Assembly (NCBI RefSeq): GCF_002483225.1 | Contig: NZ_DLHL01000011.1 | Coordinates: 1 to 64,000, forward strand | DNA from: Gemmatimonas sp. UBA7669 | GTDB lineage: Bacteria; Gemmatimonadota; Gemmatimonadetes; Gemmatimonadales; Gemmatimonadaceae | DNA length: 64,000 bases | Direction of reading: 5' to 3' | Shown: positions 45,346 to 53,485 of the stretch, piece after piece | How positions within the stretch are numbered: position 1 is the stretch's first letter | Layout of the letters: each line of letters starts with the position of its first letter | Program-made: the position numbers and the translations under genes | Notes under the pieces: model-generated | Told to the model about the DNA's origin: nothing | The model's database searches: none | Seen by the model: only the letters and a program-made list of their open reading frames with translations

Positions 45346-45800
45346 CCCTCCCTGAAACACCCCTCGCTGTGCGACGCGTCCGCTGGGCGCCGTTGGCGCT
45401 GTTGCTGGTCGTGCTGTCTGGCCTTGGCTGCTACAAAAACGCCGTGTCCAACAGCAGCGGCAGCGTGGTGATGATCGTGAACAACCGTGGCTTTTTCGAC
45501 GTGAATGTGTTCTCGGTGCGCGCCACCGGCGCGTCCAATCGTCGCTTGGGACTCATCAACGGCAATTCGCAGCGCACCATCATGGTACCCGAGAGCGAAC
45601 TGCAACCGGGCGGCATGCTGCAGGTAGCCGTTCGCGCGGTGGCTGGTCGCGTGGGTTGGTTGAGCCCGACGCTGCAAGTGGGCCCAGGTATTGTCGCCCG
45701 TCTCGAGATCATCACCACGGCGGGTGGCGACGTCAGTCAGTCCCAGTTCTTCACGCAGTTCGCGTCGCCCAGTCCGAGCGACACGCTCGCGCCACGTTAG
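45342..45800 (+). CDS. Small lipoprotein of unknown function, coupled to glgC
   Basis: 152 residues, GTG start overlapping the glgC stop (GTGA). A lipoprotein signal (LLVVLSGLGC, cysteine 30) precedes a short beta-rich domain with VMIVNNRGFFDVNVFSVRATG and GLINGNSQRTIMVPESELQPGGMLQVAVRAVAG. This looks like a small immunoglobulin-like or transthyretin-like fold, but no family is recognised. The overlap suggests translational coupling with glgC, although an envelope lipoprotein has no obvious link to glycogen. Convergent with the beta-lactamase-fold gene. Confidence 0.8.
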   Translation: MTLPETPLAVRRVRWAPLALLLVVLSGLGCYKNAVSNSSGSVVMIVNNRGFFDVNVFSVRATGASNRRLGLINGNSQRTIMVPESELQPGGMLQVAVRAVAGRVGWLSPTLQVGPGIVARLEIITTAGGDVSQSQFFTQFASPSPSDTLAPR

Positions 45801-45813
45801 TCCGTCGGGATGT

Positions 45814-46743
45814 TCAGCGAGGCGCCGCCCCCCACGCCTCGCGAATGGCCCGCCCAATGTGCGCGATGACGGCGTTGCCCTCGCTTTCCGCCCAATAACG
45901 CGTGTCGGCGTTCTCCTTGGTCATCACACAGGCCACCACGCGTGCGGGGAGCCACAGCACGCCACAGTCCGTGCGCGCGGCATCCACGTCACCTGTCTTG
46001 TGCGCGGCCCGCACGCCGTAGTTGAAGCGCAGCAGCTTGGTGTCGTCGCCGTTGTGACGCAGAATCTCCAGCATGGTGGAGTCGGCCTTCGGACTCACCG
46101 CCTTGCCTTCCGCCAGCAACGCAAAGAGCTGCGCCATTTCCCCCGGTGTGGTGACGCCCAATCCGTACTTGGCTGAGCTGTCGGGCGCCACACTGGCAAT
46201 GCGGGTCATCGAACCCGAATGCACCTTGGTATGCGGCAGGCCCAGCGCCTCCATCTTCTGCCAGACCCGGCGAATCTTGATGCGATCGAGAATGAGATTC
46301 GTGGCCGTGTTGTCGCTGAGGGTCGTCATCAGCCAGGCCACATCCCAGAGGCGCAACGTGAGCGGCGTGCGCAGATATTGCAGCTCACCGGCCCCGCCCA
46401 CCTTGTCGAGATTCGTGAGTACCACCGGATCATCGAGCGAAAGCTGTCCCTGCTCAGCCAAGTCGAACAGCGCGACCAGGACCGGCACCTTGATCAGCGA
46501 CGCGGTGGGGAAGGTCTCGTCGGCGCGGCGCGTGAGCGTCTCGCCCGTCTCGAGGTTGCGAATGTGGTAGCCCACCACACCACGATGTGAGTTGGACAGG
46601 CTGTCGAGCTGCGCACGCAGACGCGCAGAACCCGCTTGAGCACTGAGTGTCTCGGCGCTGAAAAGCGATGCGCTCACGAGTGACACAGCAAGCAGAGTCG
46701 TGACGCGAAGCGCGCGGGAAACAAGAACGGGGAGGAGTCGCAT
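45814..46743 (-). CDS. Class A beta-lactamase-fold serine hydrolase, lacking the omega-loop glutamate
   Basis: 309 residues, exported (hydrophobic RVTTLLAVSLVSASLFSAETLSA). The serine motif is S82-L-I-K85, the SDN motif is residues 143-145, and the KTG motif is residues 249-251. This is the class A order. Between SDN and KTG, however, no ExxLN omega-loop motif is found; the segment reads SMTRIASVAPDSSAKYGLGVTTPGEM, so the deacylating glutamate (Glu166 in standard numbering) is not visible. Without it, hydrolysis of beta-lactams would be slow, and the protein may be a D,D-peptidase or esterase. The ATG at 46743 was chosen because it precedes the signal peptide. Confidence 0.85.
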   Translation of the reverse strand: MRLLPVLVSRALRVTTLLAVSLVSASLFSAETLSAQAGSARLRAQLDSLSNSHRGVVGYHIRNLETGETLTRRADETFPTASLIKVPVLVALFDLAEQGQLSLDDPVVLTNLDKVGGAGELQYLRTPLTLRLWDVAWLMTTLSDNTATNLILDRIKIRRVWQKMEALGLPHTKVHSGSMTRIASVAPDSSAKYGLGVTTPGEMAQLFALLAEGKAVSPKADSTMLEILRHNGDDTKLLRFNYGVRAAHKTGDVDAARTDCGVLWLPARVVACVMTKENADTRYWAESEGNAVIAHIGRAIREAWGAAPR

Positions 46744-46749
46744 GCCGGG

Positions 46750-46755
46750 AACATA
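46750..46755 (-). promoter_or_regulatory. Candidate -10 (TATGTT) for a leaderless transcript
   Basis: On the minus strand it ends 6 bp before the ATG of the beta-lactamase-fold gene, with no Shine-Dalgarno. Confidence 0.4.
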
Positions 46756-47102
46756 TCTGCCCCGAGTGCGCCTCGCTCCCCGTCTTGCCTCCCTGGACCG
46801 CCCCTCAGCAGCCAGGAAAGTAGATCCCTCCCAAGGACCTGCCATCAATACCCGGCAAGTTGTGTGCGCGTCACCGATCGGTCGAGAGCGAATCGATGCA
46901 TGATCGTGTTCCGCATCACGCAGCCATATGGCGGCATGGAAGGCGCGCCGCAGCGGCGCCGGTGTGGCTGTCGGCGCTTCCCCGACAGGTCCGTCAGGCG
47001 AACTGCGAATACCGCAGACCCGTGCTGTCCCGGCACATTCCGAAGGCACACTGCGCGGCGCACTGCGCATCACGAAGACTCATCCTCCTGCACCGAGCTG
47101 TC
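46756..47102. other. Intergenic region between divergent genes
   Basis: About 350 bp between the beta-lactamase-fold gene and the nitronate monooxygenase-like gene. Open frames run through it on both strands but show no conserved protein features. I see no repeat or clear promoter beyond the -10 noted for the left gene. Confidence 0.5.
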
Positions 47103-48557
47103 ATGCGTCCGTCGAATGTCCTCCCTGCACCGCTCCCTCGGGTCATCCAGGGTGGCATGGGCATTGGCGTCTCCAACTGGCGACTGGCCAACGCGGTCTC
47201 GCGGCTGGGCCAGCTGGGGGTCGTGTCGGGCACGGCCATTGACACGGTGTTCGTGCGGCGCCTTCAGGACGGCGACCCGGGGGGCCATGTGCGACGGGCG
47301 CTCTCACATTTCCCCATACCCGGTGTGGCCGACGAATTGTTGCGACGCTATTTCCGAGAGAACGGTCGCGACGCCGGGGGGCCCTATCACCTGCTGCCCA
47401 TGTACAAGCAGGCCGTGAGCAGCGCACGACAGCGTGTCACCGTGGCCGCGGCGTTCGTGGAAACCTGGCTCGCCCGCGAGGGGCACGAACACGGCGTCGG
47501 TCTCAATCTGCTCACCAAGGTGCAGATGCCCAATCTGCCCACGCTCTACGGGGCCATGCTGGCCGGTGTCACCACGGTCATCATGGGGGCCGGGATTCCC
47601 CGCGAGATTCCCGGGGCCCTCGATGCGCTGGCCGAACACGCGCCGGCCACGCTGCGCTTTGACATTGAGGGGGCGGCGCGTGACGATGCCGCGGTACTGC
47701 GCTTCGATCCGGCAGAACTCTGGCCCGACCACGCGCTCTCCACGACTCCCCTGCATCGTCCCGCGTTCTATCCCGTGGTGTCCGCGGTGTCGCTGGCGGC
47801 CACCCTGGCGCGCAAGAGCACGGGTCGCGTGGACGGCTTCGTCGTGGAGGGCCCGACGGCCGGCGGCCACAACGCACCACCACGCGGCCCGCTCACGCTC
47901 GACGAGCGGGGGCAGCCGATCTATGGCGAACGGGATGCGGTGGATCTGGCGCGCATGGCTGATTTGGGCCTGCCCTTCTGGGTGGCCGGTGGCGCCGGTA
48001 CACCGGATGGTCTGCGCGCCGCCGAAGCGGCAGGTGCAGCGGGTGTGCAGGTGGGCACACTGTTCGCCTACTGCGAAGAGTCCGGCCTCGCGCCCGAACT
48101 GCGCCACGCCGTTTGCGACGGCATTCGCGAAGGCACGGTGTCCGTGCACACCGACCCACGCGCGTCACCCACCGGTTATCCGTTCAAGGTCGTCCAGCTC
48201 AGCACGCGAGACGGCCAGACGCCACTGTCGGGGACCCGTGAACGACTCTGTGACCTGGGCTATCTGCGCGAACCCGTGCGCCTGGATGACGGACGATTGG
48301 TCTATCGCTGCGCCGCCGAGCCGGTCGAGGCCTTTGTGAAGAAGGGTGGCGCAGTGGAGGCAACAGTTGGACGACAGTGCCTCTGCAACGGGCTGCTGGC
48401 GGACATTGGCCTGGGCCAGCGACGGGGCGCCGAAGTGGAACCCCCACTGGTAACCAGCGGCGATGACCTCGCGTCTGTGGGACATCTGGCGCGTGGGGGC
48501 CCCTACCACGCTGCGGACGTACTGCGGTGGCTGTTGCGTGACGAGCTGATGGCATAG
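47103..48557 (+). CDS. Nitronate monooxygenase-like flavoprotein
   Basis: 484 residues, TIM-barrel FMN enzyme of the 2-nitropropane dioxygenase/nitronate monooxygenase family. The N-terminal VIQGGMGIGVSNWRLANAVSRLGQLGVVSG, the GFVVEGPTAGGHNAPPRG glycine-rich flavin loop, and LPFWVAGGAGTPDGLRAAEAAGAAGVQVGTLFAYCEESG phosphate-binding region are family hallmarks. It is longer than the typical 330-380 residues, having an extra insertion and a ~100-residue C-terminal part with CLCNGLLADIG. It may detoxify propionate-3-nitronate or act as an enoyl reductase-like enzyme. ATG 47103 was selected at the start of the conserved block; the frame is open back to 46860. Confidence 0.87.
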   Translation: MRPSNVLPAPLPRVIQGGMGIGVSNWRLANAVSRLGQLGVVSGTAIDTVFVRRLQDGDPGGHVRRALSHFPIPGVADELLRRYFRENGRDAGGPYHLLPMYKQAVSSARQRVTVAAAFVETWLAREGHEHGVGLNLLTKVQMPNLPTLYGAMLAGVTTVIMGAGIPREIPGALDALAEHAPATLRFDIEGAARDDAAVLRFDPAELWPDHALSTTPLHRPAFYPVVSAVSLAATLARKSTGRVDGFVVEGPTAGGHNAPPRGPLTLDERGQPIYGERDAVDLARMADLGLPFWVAGGAGTPDGLRAAEAAGAAGVQVGTLFAYCEESGLAPELRHAVCDGIREGTVSVHTDPRASPTGYPFKVVQLSTRDGQTPLSGTRERLCDLGYLREPVRLDDGRLVYRCAAEPVEAFVKKGGAVEATVGRQCLCNGLLADIGLGQRRGAEVEPPLVTSGDDLASVGHLARGGPYHAADVLRWLLRDELMA

Positions 48558-48671
48558 GCCGCCAAAGGGCATTTCGCAGGCGCCGGTCGTAAAGCCGGCG
48601 CCCACTCCGGCCGATACTCGAAGCCATTGGCGCTGCCACGCGCCCAGCTTCCGACAATCGGCCGCCTTCTC

Positions 48672-49838
48672 ATGTTCTTTTCGCGTCAGCCTGCCGCTGC
48701 ACCAACGACTTCGTCATCTGGGCCCTCTACGACGTCGGCAGCCGACGAGGTGGGACCGGTGCTGGACGCGTTGGGACAGGTATTGGCTCAATACGTTCAA
48801 AACGTGCTCGACCTGCCCGATCGTCCCACCCATGAGGTGCAGCACGAGCTCGAGGCCTGGCGTCGATATGCACTGCTTGGCACACCAGCGCCAGGCAGTG
48901 CGCAGCGGCCTGCCGTGGGACGCGAGACCGGCGAACATGCCGCCATGGAGGTCGGCGAGGCAGAAGCGCCCGCGTCCGGAGGCATCCGGCAGCGCAACTG
49001 GACCGGCATCACGCAAGCCTTTGCCTCACATCGCCGCGATGAGCGGCGCTACGTGGACACGGCTCTCAGCGATCTGCGCGATGCACTCTGGACCTGTGTG
49101 GAACGTTCGCATCATGCCCTGTTGGCGGAGCAGCAGTCTTCGCCCGTGGCCGATGAACAGGTGGCCCGTGTGCGATCGGCGCTCGACCGACTCGAAACGG
49201 GCGCGGTGAAGTCGGAGATTCAGCAAGCCATGCAGCATCTCGAGCAGGTGACGCGGCAACGCCAGCACACGCAGCGTGAGGCATTCGGGCAACTGGCGGC
49301 ACGCGTGGAGCAACTGGGCTCGCAGCTCGAGGAAGCGCGGCGTGACAGCGAAACGGACGCACTCACCGGATTGGGCAACCGTTTGCTGTTCGAGCGTCAA
49401 CTCACGCGACTCGCCGCACTGCACGCGTTGAGTGGCCAGCCATTGAGTGTGGTGGTCATCGATCTCGACTTCCTCAAGACCCTCAACGATGCGCACGGCC
49501 ACCATGTGGGCGACGCCGCGCTCGTGACGCTGGCCAACGCCATGCCGCGGGTCTTCATCGGTGAAGGGGACGTGACCTGTCGTCTCGGCGGTGACGAGTT
49601 CGGCATCCTGCTGCCGGGAACCACGCTGGCGCTGGCGCAGCGTCTGGCAGAGCGCTTCCGCAGCCAGCTTGCGGTGTTGTCCTGGCCGTTCCGTGAGCAG
49701 GCCGGCCCCCTGTCGGCCAGCGCGGGCGCCGCCGAGTGGCAGGCGCCGGAGCTGCTGGCGGATTGCCTGCGCCGGGCCGATGCGGCCATGTACGCCGTCA
49801 AACTCGCGCGCGCGCCACCCGCGCAGCCAGCGGTCTGA
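48672..49838 (+). CDS. GGDEF-domain protein (probable diguanylate cyclase)
   Basis: 388 residues. The N-terminal ~200 residues are helical and unrecognised. A coiled coil (EQVTRQRQHTQREAFGQLAARVEQLGSQLEEARRDSE) leads into the GGDEF domain, with the linker ETDALTGLGNR and active site RLGGDEFGIL intact, so c-di-GMP synthesis from GTP is expected. The product-inhibition I-site (RxxD five residues before GGDEF) reads GEGD, so feedback inhibition may be missing. No membrane helix or signal peptide, so it is cytoplasmic. The coiled coil probably relays a dimerisation signal. ATG 48672 was chosen over an in-frame TTG at 48627. Confidence 0.92.
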   Translation: MFFSRQPAAAPTTSSSGPSTTSAADEVGPVLDALGQVLAQYVQNVLDLPDRPTHEVQHELEAWRRYALLGTPAPGSAQRPAVGRETGEHAAMEVGEAEAPASGGIRQRNWTGITQAFASHRRDERRYVDTALSDLRDALWTCVERSHHALLAEQQSSPVADEQVARVRSALDRLETGAVKSEIQQAMQHLEQVTRQRQHTQREAFGQLAARVEQLGSQLEEARRDSETDALTGLGNRLLFERQLTRLAALHALSGQPLSVVVIDLDFLKTLNDAHGHHVGDAALVTLANAMPRVFIGEGDVTCRLGGDEFGILLPGTTLALAQRLAERFRSQLAVLSWPFREQAGPLSASAGAAEWQAPELLADCLRRADAAMYAVKLARAPPAQPAV

Positions 49839-49866
49839 CCCGTCCGCAGGGGTACGGAGGGCGCAC

Positions 49867-49872
49867 TATCTT
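49867..49872 (+). promoter_or_regulatory. Candidate -10 (TATCTT) for a leaderless transcript
   Basis: Ends 6 bp before the ATG at 49879. The same hexamer at the same spacing occurs before the NTF2-like gene (62116-62121, minus strand). Confidence 0.45.
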
Positions 49873-49878
49873 TCACAG

Positions 49879-51384
49879 ATGCGCGCCCTTTCTCTTTCCG
49901 TCCCCGCCGCCGCCCTGCTCACCCTGCTGGCGACTGGCAGCTCCACACTTGCGGCGCAACAGCGGCCGCGGACCGCGGTCGCCGCACCGTCGGTCTCACT
50001 CGACGAAACGGCGGCCCGACGCCGCGCACTCGCCGAGCGACTCGAGAACGGCGTGTTGATTGCCTTTGGTGGGCGCGCGCTGGTACACGATTTCAGCACC
50101 TTCTATCAACTGCCGTCGTTCCGCTACCTCACGGAGCTCAACGAGCCCGATCATGCCCTGGTCATGGTAGTGAAAGACAAGGTGCCGCAGAGCACGTTGT
50201 TCCTCACACCACTCGATGCTCGCACGGCGTTCTACTACGGTCAGCGCACCGACTCGGCCAGCAGCATGGCACGAACGGGTATGCCGGCGCGCAGCTTTGC
50301 CGCCCTGGCTGGCGTGTTGGACTCGCTCGCCGGCAGTGGTCAGGTGTTCTGGCACATCCCTGATGTCGAGACCACGGACTTTTCGCGACTCGACACACTC
50401 ACGCGCGGCCAGGAAACGGTGAAGGCGCTTACCCGTGCCCATCCGGCCCTGACCATTCGCAATGCCATGCCGCACGTGCTGGCGGTGCGCGCGCGCAAGT
50501 CGGCCACGGAACTGGCACTCATTCGCAAGGCCGTGGAGATCAGTGCCGAGGGTCATCGCGCCGCCATGCTGACAGCCAATCCGCAGCATGAGTACGAACT
50601 GCGCGCGGCGCTGGAGTACGAGTTCACCCGGCGCGGCGCCGAACGGCCGGCCTATGGTTCCATTGTGGGCGGTGGCTACAACGGCACCACACTGCACTAC
50701 ATGAAAGACAGCGACCCGGTGAAGCCGGGCGATCTGGTGGTCATGGACGCGGGCGCCGAGTACCGGGGCTATGCGGCGGACATCACGCGGACGATCCCTG
50801 TGAGTGGCCGCTTCACGGCCGAGCAGCGTGCTCTGTATCAGTTGGTGCGCGATGCCCAGGCAGCGGCCGAGCGCAACAGCAAGCCCGGGCTCAGCATTCG
50901 TGCGGCCGCCGACTCGTCGGTCGCGGTACGTGTAAAGGGTCTTGCCGCACTGGGGCTCATCGAGAGCGAAGACGCGCAGTACGACCCGCCCTGGCGCGTG
51001 GACTGCACGGCCTCACCGGCGTCGTGCAAGCAGGCCAACCTGTGGACCATCCACGGCATCACGCATGGAATCGGGCTGGCCGTGCACGATCCGCTGCAGG
51101 GCGATGCGCGTCGCGATGGGGTGTTTCACGAGGGCGATGCCTTCACCATCGAACCTGGCATCTACGTGAGCACCAAGGCGCTCGATGTGTTGCCCGACAC
51201 GCCCCGCAATCGGCAGTTCAAGGCCAAAGTGCTGGCGGCCGTCAAGCGCTACGAAAACACCGGCGTGCGCATCGAAGACGACTACATCATCACCGACAAG
51301 GGTCTTGAGCGCCTCTCACTCGTGCCGAGGGAGATCGACGAGATCGAGGCGCTCATGGCGCGCCGGCGGGCCATTCAACCCTGA
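49879..51384 (+). CDS. Exported Xaa-Pro aminopeptidase (M24B)
   Basis: 501 residues. A signal peptide (LSVPAAALLTLLATGSSTLAAQ) precedes the creatinase-like N-terminal domain and the pita-bread catalytic domain. Metal ligands: D's in VVMDAGAEYRGYAADITRT, H in THGIGLAVHDP, E in FTIEPGIYVS, E in VRIEDDYIIT. It removes N-terminal residues preceding proline from peptides, here in the periplasm, in keeping with peptide scavenging. It has a disulfide-suggestive pair of cysteines (DCTASPASCK) in an insertion near the active site. ATG 49879 directly precedes the signal. Its last 10 bases overlap the convergent CXXCH gene. Confidence 0.93.
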   Translation: MRALSLSVPAAALLTLLATGSSTLAAQQRPRTAVAAPSVSLDETAARRRALAERLENGVLIAFGGRALVHDFSTFYQLPSFRYLTELNEPDHALVMVVKDKVPQSTLFLTPLDARTAFYYGQRTDSASSMARTGMPARSFAALAGVLDSLAGSGQVFWHIPDVETTDFSRLDTLTRGQETVKALTRAHPALTIRNAMPHVLAVRARKSATELALIRKAVEISAEGHRAAMLTANPQHEYELRAALEYEFTRRGAERPAYGSIVGGGYNGTTLHYMKDSDPVKPGDLVVMDAGAEYRGYAADITRTIPVSGRFTAEQRALYQLVRDAQAAAERNSKPGLSIRAAADSSVAVRVKGLAALGLIESEDAQYDPPWRVDCTASPASCKQANLWTIHGITHGIGLAVHDPLQGDARRDGVFHEGDAFTIEPGIYVSTKALDVLPDTPRNRQFKAKVLAAVKRYENTGVRIEDDYIITDKGLERLSLVPREIDEIEALMARRRAIQP

Positions 51385-52799
51385 GGTCGTGCGCTGCGCT
51401 GAGCACTACGCTGAGCGCTGCGCAGTGTGACGAACTCCGGGATGGTCGCTTCGAGTATCTCCGTCACCGCCTGCCGGTCCGCTGCCGGCAGGTCCTGCAA
51501 ATCCGGTGTGTTGTCCTGACCATTCAGGATCTCCCACAACCGAGCGTATACGGCCCGTCGCGCCACAAGCGGCAGCGCGGTGAATGCCTCGGAGTGAATG
51601 AGGAAGCTGCAGGGGTAGCGAAAGAGGCGCGTCTCGAGATCGAGGTCGCGCAGTGATCGACCTTTGGTGTCGCGCGGACCGTGACGCACGAAGTCCTGCG
51701 CGAAACTGGTGCTGCCGCGCATGGGTGCGGGCAGCGGCGCGGCTTTCACGAGCAGAAGACCGCGCACGAGGTTCTCCACGGCGCCACGCAGCGCCGGGTG
51801 ATCACTGAAGACCGTGTCTCCGCCGCCCGGCGTGATGGCCTCCTGCAGCAGCGCCTGGCGCGCGGCCTCGTGTGTGGCCGTGATGAGATTGTGCAGAATG
51901 GTCTGGTGCGTGAGCACCGAGAGCGCCACCACATCGCTCTGTCCCGTCAGATAGCCCGTGGTGTCGAAGCGTTCGCCGAGGCTCTGCACCGCGCCGCCGG
52001 AGAGCGCCGCAGCGCCGTCATTGCGACGGGCGGTGATGTCGGCCAGAAACTTCGCGCGGTAGCTGTCCTTGTCGCTGATGTCCTGAAAGAGCAGCGGCGA
52101 ATAGGTATTGGCCGCATGTCCTCCGGTGCCGGTTACATACCAGCCGCCATAGCGCTGCGCGTACGGCGTGGCGTCGGTGGTGCTGCCCTCGTGCACTCCC
52201 GTGACGGGATACCCATGCCGGTCGGCCACGGTGGACAGCACCATGAAACCGCTTACCCCACCGGTGGCCGTGCGCGAGGTATGACACATGAGACAGGTGC
52301 GCCCTTCACGCTGCAGGGACACACCACCCGTGGCTGCCGATCCCAGACGCTGCGGCATGGTGTAGAACACACCGCCCCGCGTTGGATCCACGGCGCCGAT
52401 CTCGAGGAAGGGGCTGTCGAACACGTAGCCCACGTATACGTCGTCATTGAAGTACAGCGCACGCGGCGACCAGGGCGTGATGCGATCGGTCTGCAGACTC
52501 GTGCGCGAGAACACCAGCACCTGCGACGACGCGGGAATCTTGAGTGCGTCGAGCAGCGCCGGCAGAAAGCCCAGCACCGAGTCGTGACGCAAACGCACCG
52601 TGCCGGCCGCCAGCTGCGACTGGAGGCGCGCCACCGGATCACGCGACGACACGCTGTCGGCTGATGGAGCGACTGCACCAGGGGCCGCGGGTGTTCGAAC
52701 CGCTGAAGCGCCGAGCGCGAGGCCGGCAGCAACCGTCAACACGCCCAAGCGGGTGAGACGGTTTGCCGCGCTGTGGTGGAGCTCGGCGCGTTGTGTCAT
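51375..52799 (-). CDS. Exported CXXCH (single c-type haem) protein of unknown function
   Basis: 474 residues. Hydrophobic N-terminal segment (RLGVLTVAAGLALGASA) indicates Sec export. One CXXCH motif (CLMCH, residues 169-173) predicts a covalent haem, and GVFYTMPQRLG and GFMVLSTVADRHGYPVTG lie nearby, but no second haem motif is present. The rest does not match a known cytochrome that I recognise. The C-terminus ends in three RSAQ-like repeats encoded by 12-bp units. ATG 52799 was chosen because it forms an ATGA overlap with the small membrane protein gene, so the two are coupled and probably work together in electron transfer. Confidence 0.78.
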   Translation of the reverse strand: MTQRAELHHSAANRLTRLGVLTVAAGLALGASAVRTPAAPGAVAPSADSVSSRDPVARLQSQLAAGTVRLRHDSVLGFLPALLDALKIPASSQVLVFSRTSLQTDRITPWSPRALYFNDDVYVGYVFDSPFLEIGAVDPTRGGVFYTMPQRLGSAATGGVSLQREGRTCLMCHTSRTATGGVSGFMVLSTVADRHGYPVTGVHEGSTTDATPYAQRYGGWYVTGTGGHAANTYSPLLFQDISDKDSYRAKFLADITARRNDGAAALSGGAVQSLGERFDTTGYLTGQSDVVALSVLTHQTILHNLITATHEAARQALLQEAITPGGGDTVFSDHPALRGAVENLVRGLLLVKAAPLPAPMRGSTSFAQDFVRHGPRDTKGRSLRDLDLETRLFRYPCSFLIHSEAFTALPLVARRAVYARLWEILNGQDNTPDLQDLPAADRQAVTEILEATIPEFVTLRSAQRSAQRSARPQG

Positions 52800-53221
52800 T
52801 GGTTCAGTTCCTGTCGACGTTTGCTCGCCAGCGCGCTGGCGGCGAGCAGGGTGAAGGGGCACACGGTGGCGATGAAGACCGAGGCAATGAACACGGATGT
52901 GCGGGCCGGAATGGTGTCCGGCGACGCGTCGGGCTCTCCGCGAACCAGCGTGACGCCCAGCATGAACAGCGGCTGCACCGCCAGCACGAGCGCACCCCAG
53001 CGCCAGGCCTTCACCGGCGACAGGTACCCGCACAGGCCGGCCGCGGCCATCATGAGCATGAGCCACAGCAGCTGCACCGCGCCTTGCGGAATGCCGCGCG
53101 CGCTGAACCAGGGAATGGCGTCGATGATGGCGTAGCCCACCAGTCCGCAGGCCACGGCGAGCGCGGCCGCGCGTGACGCGGGCATGGTTCCGGTGGTGGA
53201 CATCTCGGGGGCGACGGACAT
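52796..53221 (-). CDS. Four-helix membrane protein coupled to the CXXCH protein
   Basis: 141 residues with four hydrophobic helices (AAALAVACGLVGYAII; GAVQLLWLMLMMAAAGLCGYL; WGALVLAVQPLFMLGVTLV; SVFIASVFIATVCPFTLLAA). No family is recognised. It overlaps the CXXCH gene by ATGA and shares its transcript, so it may anchor or supply electrons to that protein. The ATG at 53221 was chosen because GAGGTG lies 6 bp upstream of it; the frame is open to 53311. Confidence 0.7.
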   Translation of the reverse strand: MSVAPEMSTTGTMPASRAAALAVACGLVGYAIIDAIPWFSARGIPQGAVQLLWLMLMMAAAGLCGYLSPVKAWRWGALVLAVQPLFMLGVTLVRGEPDASPDTIPARTSVFIASVFIATVCPFTLLAASALASKRRQELNQ

Positions 53222-53401
53222 GAAGAACACCTCAGGTGCCGGACTGCGCACCTGCTGAAAGGAGTACGAGTCGAGCGGGGCCCGCCGTTGAGCGGACACG
53301 CCTATGCGCAAAGTTAGCGGTCCGCCCGAGTTCCCCCCATTGGCAGCGCCGAAGCGGGCTGGTCACGGGATTGCCTGACGGAATGTCGGGCCGGCCAGTG
53401 C

Positions 53402-53430
53402 GTGACGAATCGTTGTGGGGGACGTATGCT
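53402..53430 (+). promoter_or_regulatory. Candidate promoter GTGACG-N17-TATGCT for the hybrid kinase
   Basis: -35 at 53402-53407 (4 of 6 to TTGACA), -10 at 53425-53430. The -10 overlaps an upstream in-frame ATG (53426), which supports the later ATG at 53486 as the real start. Confidence 0.4.
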
Positions 53431-53485
53431 ACACGAGCGGGCGGCGCAGCCCGTACGCCGGGCGTGCCTCCCCCTCCCTCGCCGC

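Noticed and set aside
45342..45800. Lipoprotein as a glycogen-pathway component
   Set aside because: Only the GTGA overlap with glgC supports it; an envelope lipoprotein has no known role in cytoplasmic glycogen synthesis.
45814..46743. Annotation as an antibiotic-resistance beta-lactamase
   Set aside because: General-base glutamate motif not visible; called a beta-lactamase-fold hydrolase instead.
46756..47102. Riboswitch or structured RNA upstream of the nitronate monooxygenase-like gene
   Set aside because: No conserved riboswitch core or strong hairpin series could be recognised by eye.
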